Positions 12,351 to 25,164 of a DNA stretch of 64,000 nucleotides are shown piece by piece. How positions within the stretch are numbered: position 1 is the first letter of the stretch; each line of letters starts with the position of its first letter. Location of the stretch: NCBI GenBank assembly GCA_051453625.1, contig JBOZIK010000001.1, forward strand, positions 99,573,871-99,637,870, read 5' to 3'. The stretch is from Welwitschia mirabilis (lineage: Eukaryota > Gnetophyta > Gnetopsida > Welwitschiales). Below the pieces are notes generated by a model. It had not been told where the DNA came from, ran no database searches, and was given only the letters and a program-made list of their open reading frames with translations. The position numbers were made by a program, and so were the translations under genes.

Positions 12351-12450
12351 CTAAAGTTGCAACCCAAATCATTCCTAACCCAAATGATTTTAAAACGTAT
12401 TGGAAGATAGTGATAAGAAGTGAACATGATACAAATCCAAATAAGGAAGC

Positions 12451-13265
12451 NNNNNNNNNNNNNNNNNNNNNNNNNNNNNNNNNNNNNNNNNNNNNNNNNN
12501 NNNNNNNNNNNNNNNNNNNNNNNNNNNNNNNNNNNNNNNNNNNNNNNNNNNNNNNNNNNNNNNNNNNNNNNNNNNNNNNNNNNNNNNNNNNNNNNNNNNN
12601 NNNNNNNNNNNNNNNNNNNNNNNNNNNNNNNNNNNNNNNNNNNNNNNNNNNNNNNNNNNNNNNNNNNNNNNNNNNNNNNNNNNNNNNNNNNNNNNNNNNN
12701 NNNNNNNNNNNNNNNNNNNNNNNNNNNNNNNNNNNNNNNNNNNNNNNNNNNNNNNNNNNNNNNNNNNNNNNNNNNNNNNNNNNNNNNNNNNNNNNNNNNN
12801 NNNNNNNNNNNNNNNNNNNNNNNNNNNNNNNNNNNNNNNNNNNNNNNNNNNNNNNNNNNNNNNNNNNNNNNNNNNNNNNNNNNNNNNNNNNNNNNNNNNN
12901 NNNNNNNNNNNNNNNNNNNNNNNNNNNNNNNNNNNNNNNNNNNNNNNNNNNNNNNNNNNNNNNNNNNNNNNNNNNNNNNNNNNNNNNNNNNNNNNNNNNN
13001 NNNNNNNNNNNNNNNNNNNNNNNNNNNNNNNNNNNNNNNNNNNNNNNNNNNNNNNNNNNNNNNNNNNNNNNNNNNNNNNNNNNNNNNNNNNNNNNNNNNN
13101 NNNNNNNNNNNNNNNNNNNNNNNNNNNNNNNNNNNNNNNNNNNNNNNNNNNNNNNNNNNNNNNNNNNNNNNNNNNNNNNNNNNNNNNNNNNNNNNNNNNN
13201 NNNNNNNNNNNNNNNNNNNNNNNNNNNNNNNNNNNNNNNNNNNNNNNNNNNNNNNNNNNNNNNNN
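12451..13265. other. 815-N assembly gap inside gag-pol
   Basis: Unknown sequence between the gag tail and the protease of the Athila element. Long open frames called across it consist of N and have no meaning. Confidence 0.95.
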
Positions 13266-13389
13266 AATACAACAAAATCTAGAATGACTTAGTTAAAAAT
13301 AAAATTGAAAAGAACTAGACCAAGTAGTGTTTTCATTGCTTAATTCCTTTCTAACTTCATAGTATAAAAATGTTTAAAATTCAAAGACC

Positions 13390-14110
13390 TAATGGCTGCC
13401 ACAGTTAGTATCATTTTAAAAGAAACAAAAAAGATCAAGAAAGCATTGATAGACATAAGAACTAGTGTCAACATTATGTCATTTAATATTTGTACAAAGT
13501 TTAGATTGATAAATAGGATTAAATCAACAAAAATTGTGTTTGAACTAGCTTATGCAACNNNNNNNNNNNNNNNNNNNNNNNNNNNNNNNNNNNNNNNNNN
13601 NNNNNNNNNNNNNNNNNNNNNNNNNNNNNNNNNNNNNNNNNNNNNNNNNNNNNNNNNNTTATGCCATTTAATATTCGTACAAAGTTTAGATTGACAAATA
13701 GGATTACATCAACAAAAAAATTATGTTTGAAATAGCTTATGCAACTCTTAAAAAAACAATTAGAATGATTAAGAACCTAGTCATATAAATTGAAGAAGCC
13801 TTTTACCCTATAGATGTGGTCATTATTGATATAAAACATAATGGAGTATATCCTCTATTTTTAGGAATATCCTCTTATGTAACAACCCATTTCATTATTA
13901 ACATACAAATAGGAATGATAGAACATGTAGGAAATAAGAAATTAATTATTAGAGTTTTTGATGTGGCTAAAAAAGATATGGAAGAATATTCTAATCTTAA
14001 GCAACAAATTAAACTCTTCATGCTTATTCAACACCACTCTTTAGAAGAAAGGATCCTTACTTTGCGTAACCTAACTTTATTTAATGATATTAAAGAATTT
14101 GAAGAAATCT
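13390..14110 (+). pseudogene. Athila aspartic protease remnant
   Basis: The retropepsin would cleave Gag-Pol. The left copy reads KKALIDIRTSVNIMSFNICTKF (13439-13503), matching the gypsy ALIDxGASVNIMPxxxxxKL block, but the active-site triad D-T/S-G is changed to D-I-R, so the enzyme is inactive. Downstream frames read FYPIDVVIIDIKHNGVYPLF (near 13800) and LFLGISSYVTTHFIINIQIG, the protease flap and C-terminal region. 13479-13558 is repeated with differences at 13659-13745 across a 100-N gap (13559-13658), so one of the two copies of the active-site flank is probably an unmerged contig overlap. Confidence 0.75.
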
Positions 14111-14499
14111 TATGAAGCCTTAATTCCTTCAATTCATGTAATCTTAATAACGAACTCTTGGGAAATAACTTAAATGAGGGAAGATATGAAATCTTTGAAT
14201 CTCTTATTAATTGCAATGTTCAACATGTTAAAATCATAGAAAACCTCCTACATTAAGATGATATTCCAACAATAATGAGAAATAATTCTAATTTGGAACT
14301 TAAATACTTATCAAATGGATTGAAATACATCTTTTTGAATAATAACCTTTAGAAACCCTTGATCATTAATGATGTCTTCATCATTATCAAGAAGAATTAC
14401 AACTTTAACTTCCTAATTCCAAAACACATGATTTTAATTAGACTTCTAAAGATAACTTAGCCATTTCTTCTTCTATAGTTTAGCATAAAATTTTTTTAT

Positions 14500-15715
14500 A
14501 AGATAATGCCAAATCCATTAGATAACTATAAAGGATACTTAACCCTATCTTTATGCAAGTATTAAGGAAAGAAATCATTAAACTTATAGATGCAAAAATT
14601 ATTTATGCCTTATCTAATAGTGAATGGATTAGTTATATTTTTATAGTACCAAAAAAATTTGGAAAGTGATGAGTTTGCATTGATTTTAGGTAGCTTAATG
14701 ATGTTACTAAGAAAGACTACTATTCCTTACCATTTCTAGATTAAATTCTTAATATAATCCAAGGCAATGCATATTATTTCTTTCTTGATGGCTATAGCGA
14801 TTACAATAAAGTATGTACAACTAATGAATATCAAGCTAAGACAACTTTCATCTCTTCTGTTGGTACCTTTTCCTTTAGAAGAATGCCCTTTGGTTATGTA
14901 ATGCACTTGAAACCTTTCAAATAACCATGATGGATATCTTTATAGATATGATTGAGAAGTCATAAAAATCTTTGTGTATGAATTTTCTATTTTTGGGAAT
15001 TCTTTTGAGTAAAGCTTAGAGAGATTAGTAAAAATCCTTAATCAATGCATAAAACTAATCTTCATCTTAAATGAAAAAGGAGTTACTTCCTGGGAAGAGA
15101 GAAGATAGTATTAGATCATGATATTTCTAGTAATAAAATTCAAGTGAATCCTACTAAAATAAATGTCATTAGAAATCTCCATTCTCCAACTAATATAAAA
15201 TAAGTCAGATCTTTTCTTAGTCATGCTAGTTTTTATTAAAGATTCATTAAGTACTATGCTAAAATTTACAAACTCCTTCATTATCTCCTACAGGAAAATG
15301 CTAAATTTGATTGGAATGAGGATTGTTAACATGCATTTAAAAATATCAAAGACAAGATTATTTTTGTACTTATTCTAGGAGGACCTGATTACAATAAAGA
15401 CTTTAAACCTATGTCTGATGTAAGTAATAATACTATAGGAGGTGTGTTAAAATAAAAGCATTAGAAGGATTATAATTTTATTTACTATATCAGTAAAAAA
15501 ACTTTTAAGAGCCAACTTAATCATATGACTGTAAAAAAAGAAATGATTTTCATCATCGTTTATCTTGATAAACTTTAAAACTATCTTCTTGAATTCCATA
15601 TTAAATATCTAATAACTAAGAAAGATTCTAGTACAAGACTTATTAGAGGAGCATTAGTAATGTAAAAATTCAACTTAACCATCATTAATAAAGAAGAGAA
15701 ACATAACTATGTTGC
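14500..15715 (+). pseudogene. Athila reverse transcriptase and RNase H remnant
   Basis: RT blocks in order: MQVLRKEIIKLIDAKIIY (near 14550), VPKKFGK (14647), VCIDFR (near 14670), FLDGYSDYN (14781-14807), FRRMPFG (14874-14894) and KIFVYEFSIFG (14965-14997). The last corresponds to the FMDDFSVFG catalytic block, so the Asp-Asp pair is now Tyr-Glu and polymerase activity is lost. RNase H follows: RSFLSHASFY (near 15208), KFDWNEDC (15304), FKPMSDVSNN (15402-15431), YYISKKTFKSQLNHMTVKKE (15485-15544), LIRGALVM and NYVA (to 15715). The gene is broken there by an insertion. More than ten in-frame stops are visible. Confidence 0.9.
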
Positions 15716-16462
15716 TAGTCCTGTCTGCACATGCATACCATATGGTGACAGGGGATGGTGGGCGCTACTCCACAGTATGGTGTGTCCTACATGGGAGATT
15801 TGTTATGATTTCTCGGGAAGTTGAAACAATTGCAATGCCCATTATAACTCCCACATGGATTCTTTATCTATTTTAAAAAAAAAAAGCCCTAAAAATAAAA
15901 ATGAATGGTTTATTCAGAAACACCCCCTTCTGTGATATGTGCAAGGTAAGACCTTGCCTATGGCTCTGATGCTGGTTGTATTGCATTTATAGACTTGAAC
16001 NNNNNNNNNNNNNNNNNNNNNNNNNNNNNNNNNNNNNNNNNNNNNNNNNNNNNNNNNNNNNNNNNNNNNNNNNNNNNNNNNNNNNNNNNNNNNNNNNNNN
16101 TTCATCCTTTATGCATGCTTTTCCTTGTATGGAGATTGGTTGTTATGCAAAGAAAATAAATGTATTTTCTTCTTTCTTATTATTTCATTCTCTATTTCTA
16201 GATATTGATATCTTCAAAAAACCAAAGTCCAAAAATCACAAAACATAATTGATAACTAAAGTAAACTAAAGCTATCATTTGAAAGTTTTTGCTTTAACTT
16301 AAAAAATAAAAGGTTAAAGATTTAGTTACGATGAGCTAATATCTTTTAATCTCCATAGATCTTCTAGTACATTAGAAAAGAAATGAAAATTTCTTTCAAA
16401 GTAATATATATATTTTTTTATTGGAATTCAAAGGATTCTATTTACAAGAATTTAGACTTAAA
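15716..16462. mobile_element. ~0.75 kb insertion between RNase H and integrase
   Basis: The Athila frame stops at NYVA (15715) and resumes at NDHLSR (16463), two halves of one conserved block. The inserted DNA differs from its host: 15718-15870 is much richer in G and C and still has CpG sites. It carries ACTCCCACATGGATTCTTTATC (near 15848), a block often found in plant LTR promoters, and a motif GGCTCTGATGCTGG (15962-15975) that resembles the complement of a tRNA-Met primer-binding site. On the minus strand AGAAGGGGGTGTTTC (near 15924) looks like a polypurine tract followed by TG. These hints suggest a small minus-strand LTR element (TRIM-like). A 100-N gap (16001-16100) hides part of it, and no second LTR copy is visible. 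Confidence 0.5.
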
Positions 16463-17830
16463 AATGATCATTTATCTAGAGTCCCTCATGAACAACATCC
16501 CCTACATTTTTCCCCATACCTTTTAAATTTTCTAAATGAGCAACTCTTTTCCATCGCATATTTTCATTTCATTTATTCTAAACACCCCAATGCATGGTAT
16601 ATTAATATTACCACTTATCTTGTTACCTTAAAAACTCCCCAACATTGGACTCACAATTAGAGAAAATCTTTTCTTTATAAAATAGGAGCCTGTGAATGGC
16701 ATGAATCATACCTCTATAAAAAATGTAAAGATTAAATCATGCATAAATGTGTGCTAGAATGGGAGCAATATGATATCCTTACTCTTCTTTATGGTGGTGT
16801 GTGTGGAGGTTATTTTAGTGGCCAAAAGACTTCTATGACAATCCTTCATGTAGGTTTTTATTAATCTACCATCTTTAAAGATTTATTTAACTTACAAGAA
16901 AATGTAATGCTTATTAGTGTTTTGGCCTTTCTAAATCTCAATACATATTCCTCTAACCTATTTTAGAGAGTAAACCTTTTCATTATGGGGTATAGACTTC
17001 ATAGGCCTTCTTACACCATCTTTTGGTAATAAAAATTATATCTTAATGGATTCCTATAATAAAAAATGATGTCAAAATGGTATGTTATTTTCTTAGATCT
17101 AATACTTTCCCTATATTTAGATTCCTAAAATCTTGATTAGTAATTAAGACACATTTCATAAACAAGATTCTTAGGAAATGTCTTCTTTCTATTGGAATTG
17201 AGCATAGAATAGACAATGCTTATCATTCTCAAACCTATGATCAAGCTAAAAATACTAATAAGAAAATAAAGAAAATGCTTTAAAAATTAATTCCCTAAAA
17301 TAAGAAGTCTTAGTTTGTTAAACTTTATGATATACTTTGGGCTTATTATACTAGTTGGTGTAATTCACAAATTTTTTTCCCTTATGAGCTTATATATGGT
17401 AAGTCTTGTATTCTTTCCATTGATGTATGATATAATTCATATAAAATCATTTATCAACTTCATATCATGAATTTTAATAATAATTGTTAATATAGACTAG
17501 TCCAACTTTAACATCTTGATGAAAAATAGAATCATGTGAATAGACAACTCATCCGAAACACTCAAGAAAAATTATACCATGATAAAAATCTTATCTTTAA
17601 ATATTTTCAACCTGGTTAATTGGTTCTATTATTTAATACCTAAGTACCTCTTCTTTACAATAAATTGACTCTAAATGGCTAGATCCTTATAGATAGAGAA
17701 AGTGCATATTAATGGCTCTATTGAGAATTTCAATTTAAACATGCATGAAAGGTTCAAAGTAAATAGGAAATAGTTGAAGTTATATCAACCACTTAATGAT
17801 TGCCATTATATCATGAATATGATTAAAGCA
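16463..17830 (+). pseudogene. Athila integrase remnant
   Basis: Integrase would insert the cDNA into the host genome. The frame starts with NDHLSRVP (16463). It continues with FLNEQLFSIAYF (16534), HPNAWYINITTYLVTLKTP (16580-16640), YLYKKCKD (near 16712), YGGVCGGYFSGQKT (near 16790, zinc-binding region) and WGIDFIG (16986-17006, first catalytic Asp retained). It ends with LISN-stop-D (near 17132, second Asp block), AYHSQTYDQAKNTN (17218-17259, catalytic Glu replaced by Lys), LWAYYTSW (17336), ELIYGKS (17386) and the C-terminal FQPG-LVLLFNT and FKVNRK (to 17770). The gene is full length in layout but dead. Confidence 0.9.
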
Positions 17831-19840
17831 ATTGACTTAGATGATCCTCTTACCTAAGAGGGTCATCTTTCCTTTGTCATTGTCTAAATAATTTCATAGC
17901 CAGATTCTTTGGTTAAGTCATCTTACTATTTGATCATTTACTAACTTAATTTTATGTTAAATTTCATATAAGTTTTTATGAAATTAATTTTTTACTTTGG
18001 AATTTTAANNNNNNNNNNNNNNNNNNNNNNNNNNNNNNNNNNNNNNNNNNNNNNNNNNNNNNNNNNNNNNNNNNNNNNNNNNNNNNNNNNNNNNNNNNNN
18101 NNNNNNNNNNNNNNNNNNNNNNNNNNNNNNNNNNNNNNNNNNNNNNNNNNNNNNNNNNNNNNNNNNNNNNNNNNNNNNNNNNNNNNNNNNNNNNNNNNNN
18201 NNNNNNNNNNNNNNNNNNNNNNNNNNNNNNNNNNNNNNNNNNNNNNNNNNNNNNNNNNNNNNNNNNNNNNNNNNNNNNNNNNNNNNNNNNNNNNNNNNNN
18301 NNNNNNNNNNNNNNNNNNNNNNNNNNNNNNNNNNNNNNNNNNNNNNNNNNNNNNNNNNNNNNNNNNNNNNNNNNNNNNNNNNNNNNNNNNNNNNNNNNNN
18401 NNNNNNNNNNNNNNNNNNNNNNNNNNNNNNNNNNNNNNNNNNNNNNNNNCTTAATTTTATGTTAAATTTCATATAAGTTTTTATGAAATTAATTTTTTAC
18501 TTTGGAATTTTAAAATGATAAAGATTGAATTTTAACTAATCTAAGACATTCTAATGTCTATAAACTTTAATGTCTATGATAATTTTTGTTTAAGTTCAAT
18601 TGTGTCAAATCATATGCTAATTCACAACTTTGTACTTAGTTAATTTATTATTTCAATGATCAATCAATGCTTCAAAAAGGAAATCATAGTCTTTTCTTTC
18701 ATTTTTTTTAAAATGTCTAAATATAATTCCATGTTTTCATATCACAAGCATACCCTAGTAAACTTTCCTAAAAAGGACTTTTGGCAGTATGATATGGTAG
18801 CTATGGGAATTCTATTAAAGAGTTAGTTGGCCATGATCTGGTCTTAACTTACAAGTCCTTACTCTTTTAGTAGTGGTTGCACTCCCATTATCATGATGAA
18901 TGGTGTTTGTTGAAACACTTGATTAACTTTATTCCTATAACTCTAGAGCCATAATTCCATAAACATGATTGAAAATATTGATTATTAGATGATATATTAG
19001 CGAAGTTTTATTGTTTCTTAGAAAATGATTAGATTGATTTTAGTATTGACATTAGATTAATACTTTAGATAAGAATTATTTAATATTAATAAAATCACTT
19101 TTCCTATCACATGAAGCTTATTATGATTTAGCACTAAATCATGCATCTTTATTATCAAGAAGTTTTATGATGAATACCATTGAGTTCGGTTAGGTTAGCA
19201 TTTAGGGTAAAGTAGTTATTCTTCTTCATATACTTTATGTATATTGTATGTTTCATATTCTTTAGTGTTTTTATTTAGGTATATCAAAGCCATTTTTGCA
19301 TTTTACTCATCTTAATAAGACATATAGCTTTTTAGCTTATCATTATCTCTAGTTCTGTGGCCTTCTCCTAACCACATCCTTGCTTGTATCTTTCACCATC
19401 AATTTCATCTTTAGCTTTCTTTTTACCTCATTGAGTATGCTTGCATTACTTTTTTTTAATTATTAGTTTGTGTTTTTACTTCTTATCCTTGACACTTTCT
19501 AGGGCTTACTTCTAATTATCACAAGTAAACTTACTTAAAAACTGGGATGAATTTATCTACTTCATGGGGGTAGAATCTTCTGAATCCTCAACAGATTGAC
19601 TTTAATTGAAATGAATTTATTTATTGAAAATATTTTTGTCCCTTAGAATTAAATCCATAATTTTAAATATAATCCATATCTTTCTAATAATGTTAACTTG
19701 GAATATCTTTTTAATATGTACTCTATGTTGATAGTGTAAGATTCTTCACACTAGAGTGTTATGCTTTATCCTTTTTCCAATTTGGCTTGCTTCTATTTCT
19801 TTCTACTTTTTTCATCAAGGACTATAAATGCTTATTAGGA
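17831..19840 (+). other. Non-coding 3' part of the Athila element
   Basis: Related elements may carry an envelope-like frame between integrase and the 3' LTR. No such frame is recognisable here. A 441-N gap (18009-18449) is flanked by an identical 64-base sequence (17945-18008 and 18450-18513), so the gap is probably spurious. A GGGGGTAG stretch near 19566 may be a relic of a polypurine tract, but it lies well before the LTR. Confidence 0.5.
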
Positions 19841-21985
19841 TGCTATGTTGTAAGTCAAATTAGTAATATTCAACATCATGTTTAGAGTATGTTTGAGGTC
19901 TATTTAAGCAAGTTTTTAATCAATTAAGAGTAAAAGTGGAGTAGCCATCAAAATGAATAAGAAAGGATAGTTTTCCAACATTCCTAACCATTCATGAATG
20001 ACTTTATTGACATATTTCAAACTTCTTAACTTATCCAAATCATCATAAATTTAGTTAAGAATGATGGTTGATGATCATGAGGGTCAAAAAATAAAAAAGA
20101 GAGTGTCATCCATCTTGTCATTTAGACAAAACTCAAGGGGATAAATAATAGGATAAATAAATAGAGAAATTAAATTTCTATTGATATCATCTACCTTATC
20201 ATCTAAGTGATACTCCAAAGGATGAAAATCAATGAATTGATCAAACCATATTTTGAAGATGGCTTTAGAAGCTAACAAAGTTTACCATCAAATTTAACTC
20301 TTTTGGAAGATACAGGTACACATCAATTAAATCAAAATTCATGATTAAGTTTTGGAGAATACTCAATCTTAATCAATATACTTATTAAAGATAAACAAAG
20401 ATTAATTATAGTAGGAGAAAACTTCATATGCCAATAGGAAATCCAATTATGACATAAGTAAGTAGAGAAGATTTAGGATGATTTGTCATTCACTTGGTTT
20501 TCTAAACAACACTGAGGATGACTAACATGAATAGAAAAAATGGAATTTGTAATTTCACAACTTACAGTCATCCACCTAGCAATCTAAATAACACCCATAA
20601 CAAAACCACATATATGATAGTTAATCATCTCACTAGGAAGACACATNNNNNNNNNNTATAAAAGAAGATCAACTATCATTCACCATATTATCTGGATGAC
20701 ACCTAAGTAAATGAAAGTCCTAATAAATGTAAGACAAACTTCATCAGTTATGAAATCATTAATATGATGGCCTCTGATCTATTACAAATATTTAATAATT
20801 CTAATCATGAATCCAAATCCATAAATACCCCACTTAGGTCACTCATTTTGGATTTTTAGTGCATTGATTAATCTTTTAAGGATTTGAAAATCAATTGAGC
20901 AAGGGATTCATCCTAGTTGCAGAGAAGAAAATTTCTTAGTATTAGGTCATGTCTTATTCATTGAGGAGTTATTGCTTTGTAAGAGGTTATAAACATTTTA
21001 AATAATAAGATATTGATTGAAGTGTTCTTTCAACTTGCTTTTTGGTCTTCCTTATAATTTATGTTAATTACAATTAAGTAATAGTTCTTTGTAATTAATA
21101 TAAATTATGAGGGNNNNNNNNNNNNNNNNNNNNNNNNNNNNNNNNNNNNNNNNNNNNNNNNNNNNNNNNNNNNNNNNNNNNCATCTTGCATTCATTCATT
21201 GTATCATTGTATTTTTATTTATTTATCATCTTGAAGTTAGACTAGGAAATCATTTCACATCTATTCTTTTTTATTAAAGTAATCTTCCAACTTCCTATCT
21301 AGAATTCTTCTCTGGAGTATGAGATTTGGGTTAAATCCCATTTACTAGTGTGTTCTGTGTAAGTTTTATTGAGATTTATAGGTATTAAAAATAAATGATT
21401 CATTAGAAAAAAGTACTAGATTGATNNNNNNNNNNNNNNNNNNNNNNNNNNNNNNNNNNNNNNNNNNNNNNNNNNNNNNNNNNNNNNNNNNNNNNNNNNN
21501 NNNNNNNNNNNNNNNNNNNNNNNNNNNNNNNNNNNNNNNNNNNNNNNNNNNNNNNNNNNNNNNNNNNNNNNNNNNNNNNNNNNNNNNNNNNNNNNNNNNN
21601 NNNNNNNNNNNNNNNNNNNNNNNNNNNNNNNNNNNNNNNNNNNNNNNNNNNNNNNNNNNNNNNNNNNNNNNNNNNNNNNNNNNNNNNNNNNNNNNNNNNN
21701 NNNNNNNNNNNNNNNNNNNNNNNNNNNNNNNNNNNNNNNNNNNNNNNNNNNNNNNNNNNNNNNNNNNNNNNNNNNNNNNNNNNNNNNNNNNNNNNNNNNN
21801 NNNNNNNNNNNNNNNNNNNNNNNNNNNNNNNNNNNNNNNNNNNNNNNNNNNNNNNNNNNNNNNNNNNNNNNNNNNNNNNNNNNNNNNNNNNNNNNNNNNN
21901 NNNNNNNNNNNNNNNNNNNNNNNNNNAAAATAAATGATTCATTAGAAGAAAGTACTAGATTGATCGCATGATTTACATCCCAATA
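19841..21985 (+). repeat. Athila 3' LTR
   Basis: It starts TGCTATGTTGTAAGTC (19841) and ends near ACATCCCAATA (21985), homologous to the 5' LTR end ATGTCCCAACA. Three N runs lie inside: 20647-20656, 21114-21181 and 21426-21926. The last is flanked by a repeated 39-base sequence (21387-21425 and 21927-21965), so the nominal length is too large by roughly half a kilobase. Confidence 0.8.
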
Positions 21986-23844
21986 GATTTCTTTACAAAA
22001 ATCTCTCATTTCTTCTATTTATATTTAAGAGATAAGTTTCATTTCTAAATTACCATGATCAAAGAACTTATCAAAGAGGCCTTACTACTTCTTTTCTCTA
22101 AATATTATTTTATTTTATTATTTTCTTCTAATTTTTATTTTAATAAGGGGGATTTAGCCTCCATAGTTAAAACCTTAGCCTGTTTCCCCATATATTTTAT
22201 ACATAAAAATTTATCTTCATGACTAGAAGAATAAGTGGATCTAGAAATCGGATTTCTTATTTAACTAAATATTTTTAAGACATATGATGATGTGCTTTTA
22301 AAAATCTATTTACAATTCCTTCTTGATAGCCTACACAACTTCATCAAGCATGGGAAATAAAATACATATAGATATGCACTCTGATTAGATTTCAATAGCT
22401 TTTAGGCAAAGTCAAGCCATAGTAAAGGCACTAGTTCCTAGCTTAGCATTAGTGTAAGGTGTAGTAGGAAAAGGAGGAACTATGACTTATGAAGTGATAG
22501 ATGCATCTAAAGTGACAAGAGTCCCTAAAATTAGATGCCTTTCCAATTCCAATTAACTCTGTAACAAAAAGTCTAATTCTTATGTTCTAAAAAAGTTATT
22601 TGGAGAACTTGTTATCATTTTAGTTTATTACTTTAGAATCTATAATTTTATAAGTTCTAAAAATTTTCTTTAAATAAGGGCAGAAAAAAAGAAAGTTTAT
22701 AGAATTCTAAGTGTTCTTAATGTATTTAATGACCTATAAAGTTCTATAAAAAATAGTTCATACTATCTTAATATTCCAATTTTTAGTTTATCTAGCACAT
22801 AATCCAAAAATTTAAGACCCATGGCATTTAATTTAGATTTTTTTATTATCAATAAATAAAAATTATAATAAATAAACATAGANNNNNNNNNNNNNNNNNN
22901 NNNNNNNNNNNNNNNNNNNNNNNNNNNNNNNNNNNNNNNNNNNNNNNNNNNNNNNNNNNNNNNNNNNNNNNNNNNNNNNNNNATTCCAATTTTCAATTTA
23001 TTTAGCACATAATCCAAAAATTTAAGACCCATGGAATATAATTTAGATTTTTTATTATCAATAAATAAAAATTATAATAAATAAACATAGAATAAAGAAA
23101 TTCTATGAGTTTGGTTTTATGATGGTATTTAACTCTAGTTTAAAATTTCTTTAAACTAAGGATTTCATCACTTGAATAATTCCAATTTCATCCCTAGAAA
23201 AAAGTATTTTTCATTTTTTGGAATCTATTATCATGTTAATAATGGATGAAGTTATCATAACTTCTTGATTATCTAGCAGTAATAAAATAAAAATGTTTCC
23301 TAGATCAAGTGATACTTGTAGTGAAATAGAAATTTATAATAGAATATTTATTATAGATACCTTAAAATGTTAAAAGCTTTAACTACTCTAATTTCTTAAT
23401 TCTTTCTTTTAACTTATCAAATAAGAAAGTAATAGCATAAGAGTGCAACTTAGTTTCTTAATTATCGTACGATTTTTTACTTGAATGATTGTTAGTAATA
23501 CCATAAAAATAAACATAAGACAAAGTGACGCGAAAACAGCTAGTAAAGCTTGTGGAAAAACTTAGAGAATTAATGCAAAGGTGAAAACGAATTACTTCTA
23601 AGATCTTTATAAATAGTAAAAATGTATATGAAACACCAAAATATCGAACATCAAATGCATTACATGTACCTTATGTATTTTATTTGTTTCTTATAATTTT
23701 TATATCTATTCTATGAGATCATGGATTAATTTTAATTACTTTATATGATATGTAGTTACTATGCATGATTTCAATTCTAAAAGATTTAAAATTAACTATA
23801 AGTTTAATTATAACCTCTTGTTCATTTTTTTCCTAAATTAGAAT
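21986..23844. other. AT-rich DNA with a gap-flanking duplication
   Basis: No gene seen. 22773-22882 is repeated at 22983-23092 with few differences on either side of a 100-N gap (22883-22982), the pattern of two overlapping contigs placed end to end. Confidence 0.6.
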
Positions 23845-23990
23845 GTAATCTAGGTAGATAGGCATGTGTCATACAAATGCGTAGTGGCACTTGAGACCAT
23901 ATAAATTATACCCCCCTATTCATGCAGGGGATTAAACTTAGAATCCATGTTCAGTATGTCCAAGACTTCACCATAATGGCAATTGATCTT
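23845..23990 (-). mobile_element. tRNA-derived SINE (candidate)
   Basis: Read on the minus strand, a box A-like TTATGGTGAAGTCTTGG (complement of about 23960-23976) is followed about 40 bases later by a box B-like AAGTTTAATCCCC (complement of 23927-23939). Then comes a body with GGGGGGTATAATTTATATGG and CTCAAGTGCCACTACGCA. Box order and spacing fit an RNA polymerase III promoter, and box B departures from GGTTCGA are transitions. The 3' tail and target duplication were not resolved. Confidence 0.5.
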
Positions 23991-25096
23991 AGCCATAATA
24001 TCTTGATAGTTGATTGAACACTAAAAAATAATTAATTAATAAGAAGATGAAATTTTATTTTTCCTATGATTAAAGTATAAAAAATTTTACTCATCCTTTA
24101 AACCAATATTAATTTTTACTAAAGACTACATGGAAATAAAAATTAATTATACAAAATAATTTTATTAAAAATTAATAGTTAATTTGCATTATTTTTGTAA
24201 TCTTTCTCTTTAATGACATAAAAACTTTAATTAACACGGGTCTATGAGAAAGTGACACACCTATTAGTGTGAAATGATAGTTTTTCAAAATATATTGAGA
24301 ATTGATAACCCATCAAAGCATCCTTACAGAGGAGTGGAAGGATTTCTTCCCCTTATATTTATTTTTTTGATTATCTTCCTTTGTTAATTAATCTTCCTTC
24401 CTTTGATAACCACATCAAGGAATCTAAGGTTATTTAAATATCTATATTAAAGATTAGAAGGTTGGTGATAGAGCAAGAGCAAGTGAAGAGTATGATTAAC
24501 ACAATCATTTTCTTCACTAATTTCACCTTTATGAGGCCAATTATAACTTCTTTAAGGGTCATTGAATTTATCCTATTTGTTATACTAGGTGTCTTCAGGT
24601 CCATTGAAAGTAGATGTAAGTGGGTTTATTTGAACTTCTTAAGGACCATGTATTAGCTTAAGTCTACTAATGTGAATTTAATTCTACATCTAGCACAACT
24701 TTATTAACACATCAAATAAGGAGTCTTATGTTGATGCCAACTTCAACATATTCATTGATGAACACATCATACCTATAGTCTAATGTGGACAAGAAGTTTG
24801 ATGTAAATAGTAAACAATGTTGATGGATTGGGTTATATTAATATTATTTTTTTTTGGTATAATAAGTCATACTTTGGTAGTATAACTATTTATTTATGTA
24901 ATAAGCTTAAAAACGTCAATAGATCAAAAACATTAAATAAGAGTAATCTTAAGTTTGATTAGTTTTTAATGTAATGTTTTTAATTATTATTTAAATACTT
25001 AATTACATTTAATATAATGTAATGCTATTTTATAAAAGTACAAGTCTTAATAATTAGAGTCTATATGTCATTATCATTAAATATTTAACGCTATTC

Positions 25097-25098
<2 letters not shown>
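23991..25098. other. AT-rich DNA, no gene recognised
   Basis: Only short unsupported frames, for example at 24462-24656. Confidence 0.45.

Positions 25099-25164
<66 letters not shown>
25099..25164. repeat. (TA)n microsatellite next to a 346-N gap
   Basis: About 31 TA units precede a gap (25165-25510). The sequence before the microsatellite (AATATAATGTAATGCTATTT onward, about 25009) reappears after the gap at 25511 with a shorter TA tract near 25600. This suggests two versions of one locus differing in repeat length. Confidence 0.9.

Larger units (their letters stand above)
8998..21985 (+). mobile_element. Athila-type Ty3/gypsy retrotransposon, decayed
   Basis: A nearly full-length element: LTR (8998-10570), primer-binding site (10574-10591), gag (11220-12350), protease (13390-14110), RT and RNase H (14500-15715), integrase (16463-17830), a ~2 kb non-coding stretch and the second LTR (19841-21985). 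The RT core FLDGYSDYN with FRRMPFG, the integrase WGIDFIG motif and the tRNA-Asp primer site together point to the Athila lineage. Every domain has stops, and key residues are lost in gag, protease, RT and integrase. The LTRs differ at roughly one base in five by eye, so insertion was old. A target duplication could not be proved (GGATT before, GATTT after). Confidence 0.85.

Noticed and set aside
12343-13292. Long open frames on both strands across 12451-13265
   Set aside because: They consist almost entirely of N. The same applies to frames across the gaps at 18009, 21426, 25165, 37936, 43241 and 62162.
17831-19840. Possible envelope-like ORF of the Athila element
   Set aside because: No frame with the expected blocks or membrane segments can be followed; only the position is suggestive.
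8993-21990. Athila target-site duplication (GGATT before, GATTT after)
   Set aside because: The two sides match only with a one-base shift, and the LTR ends are uncertain by a few bases, so it is not claimed.
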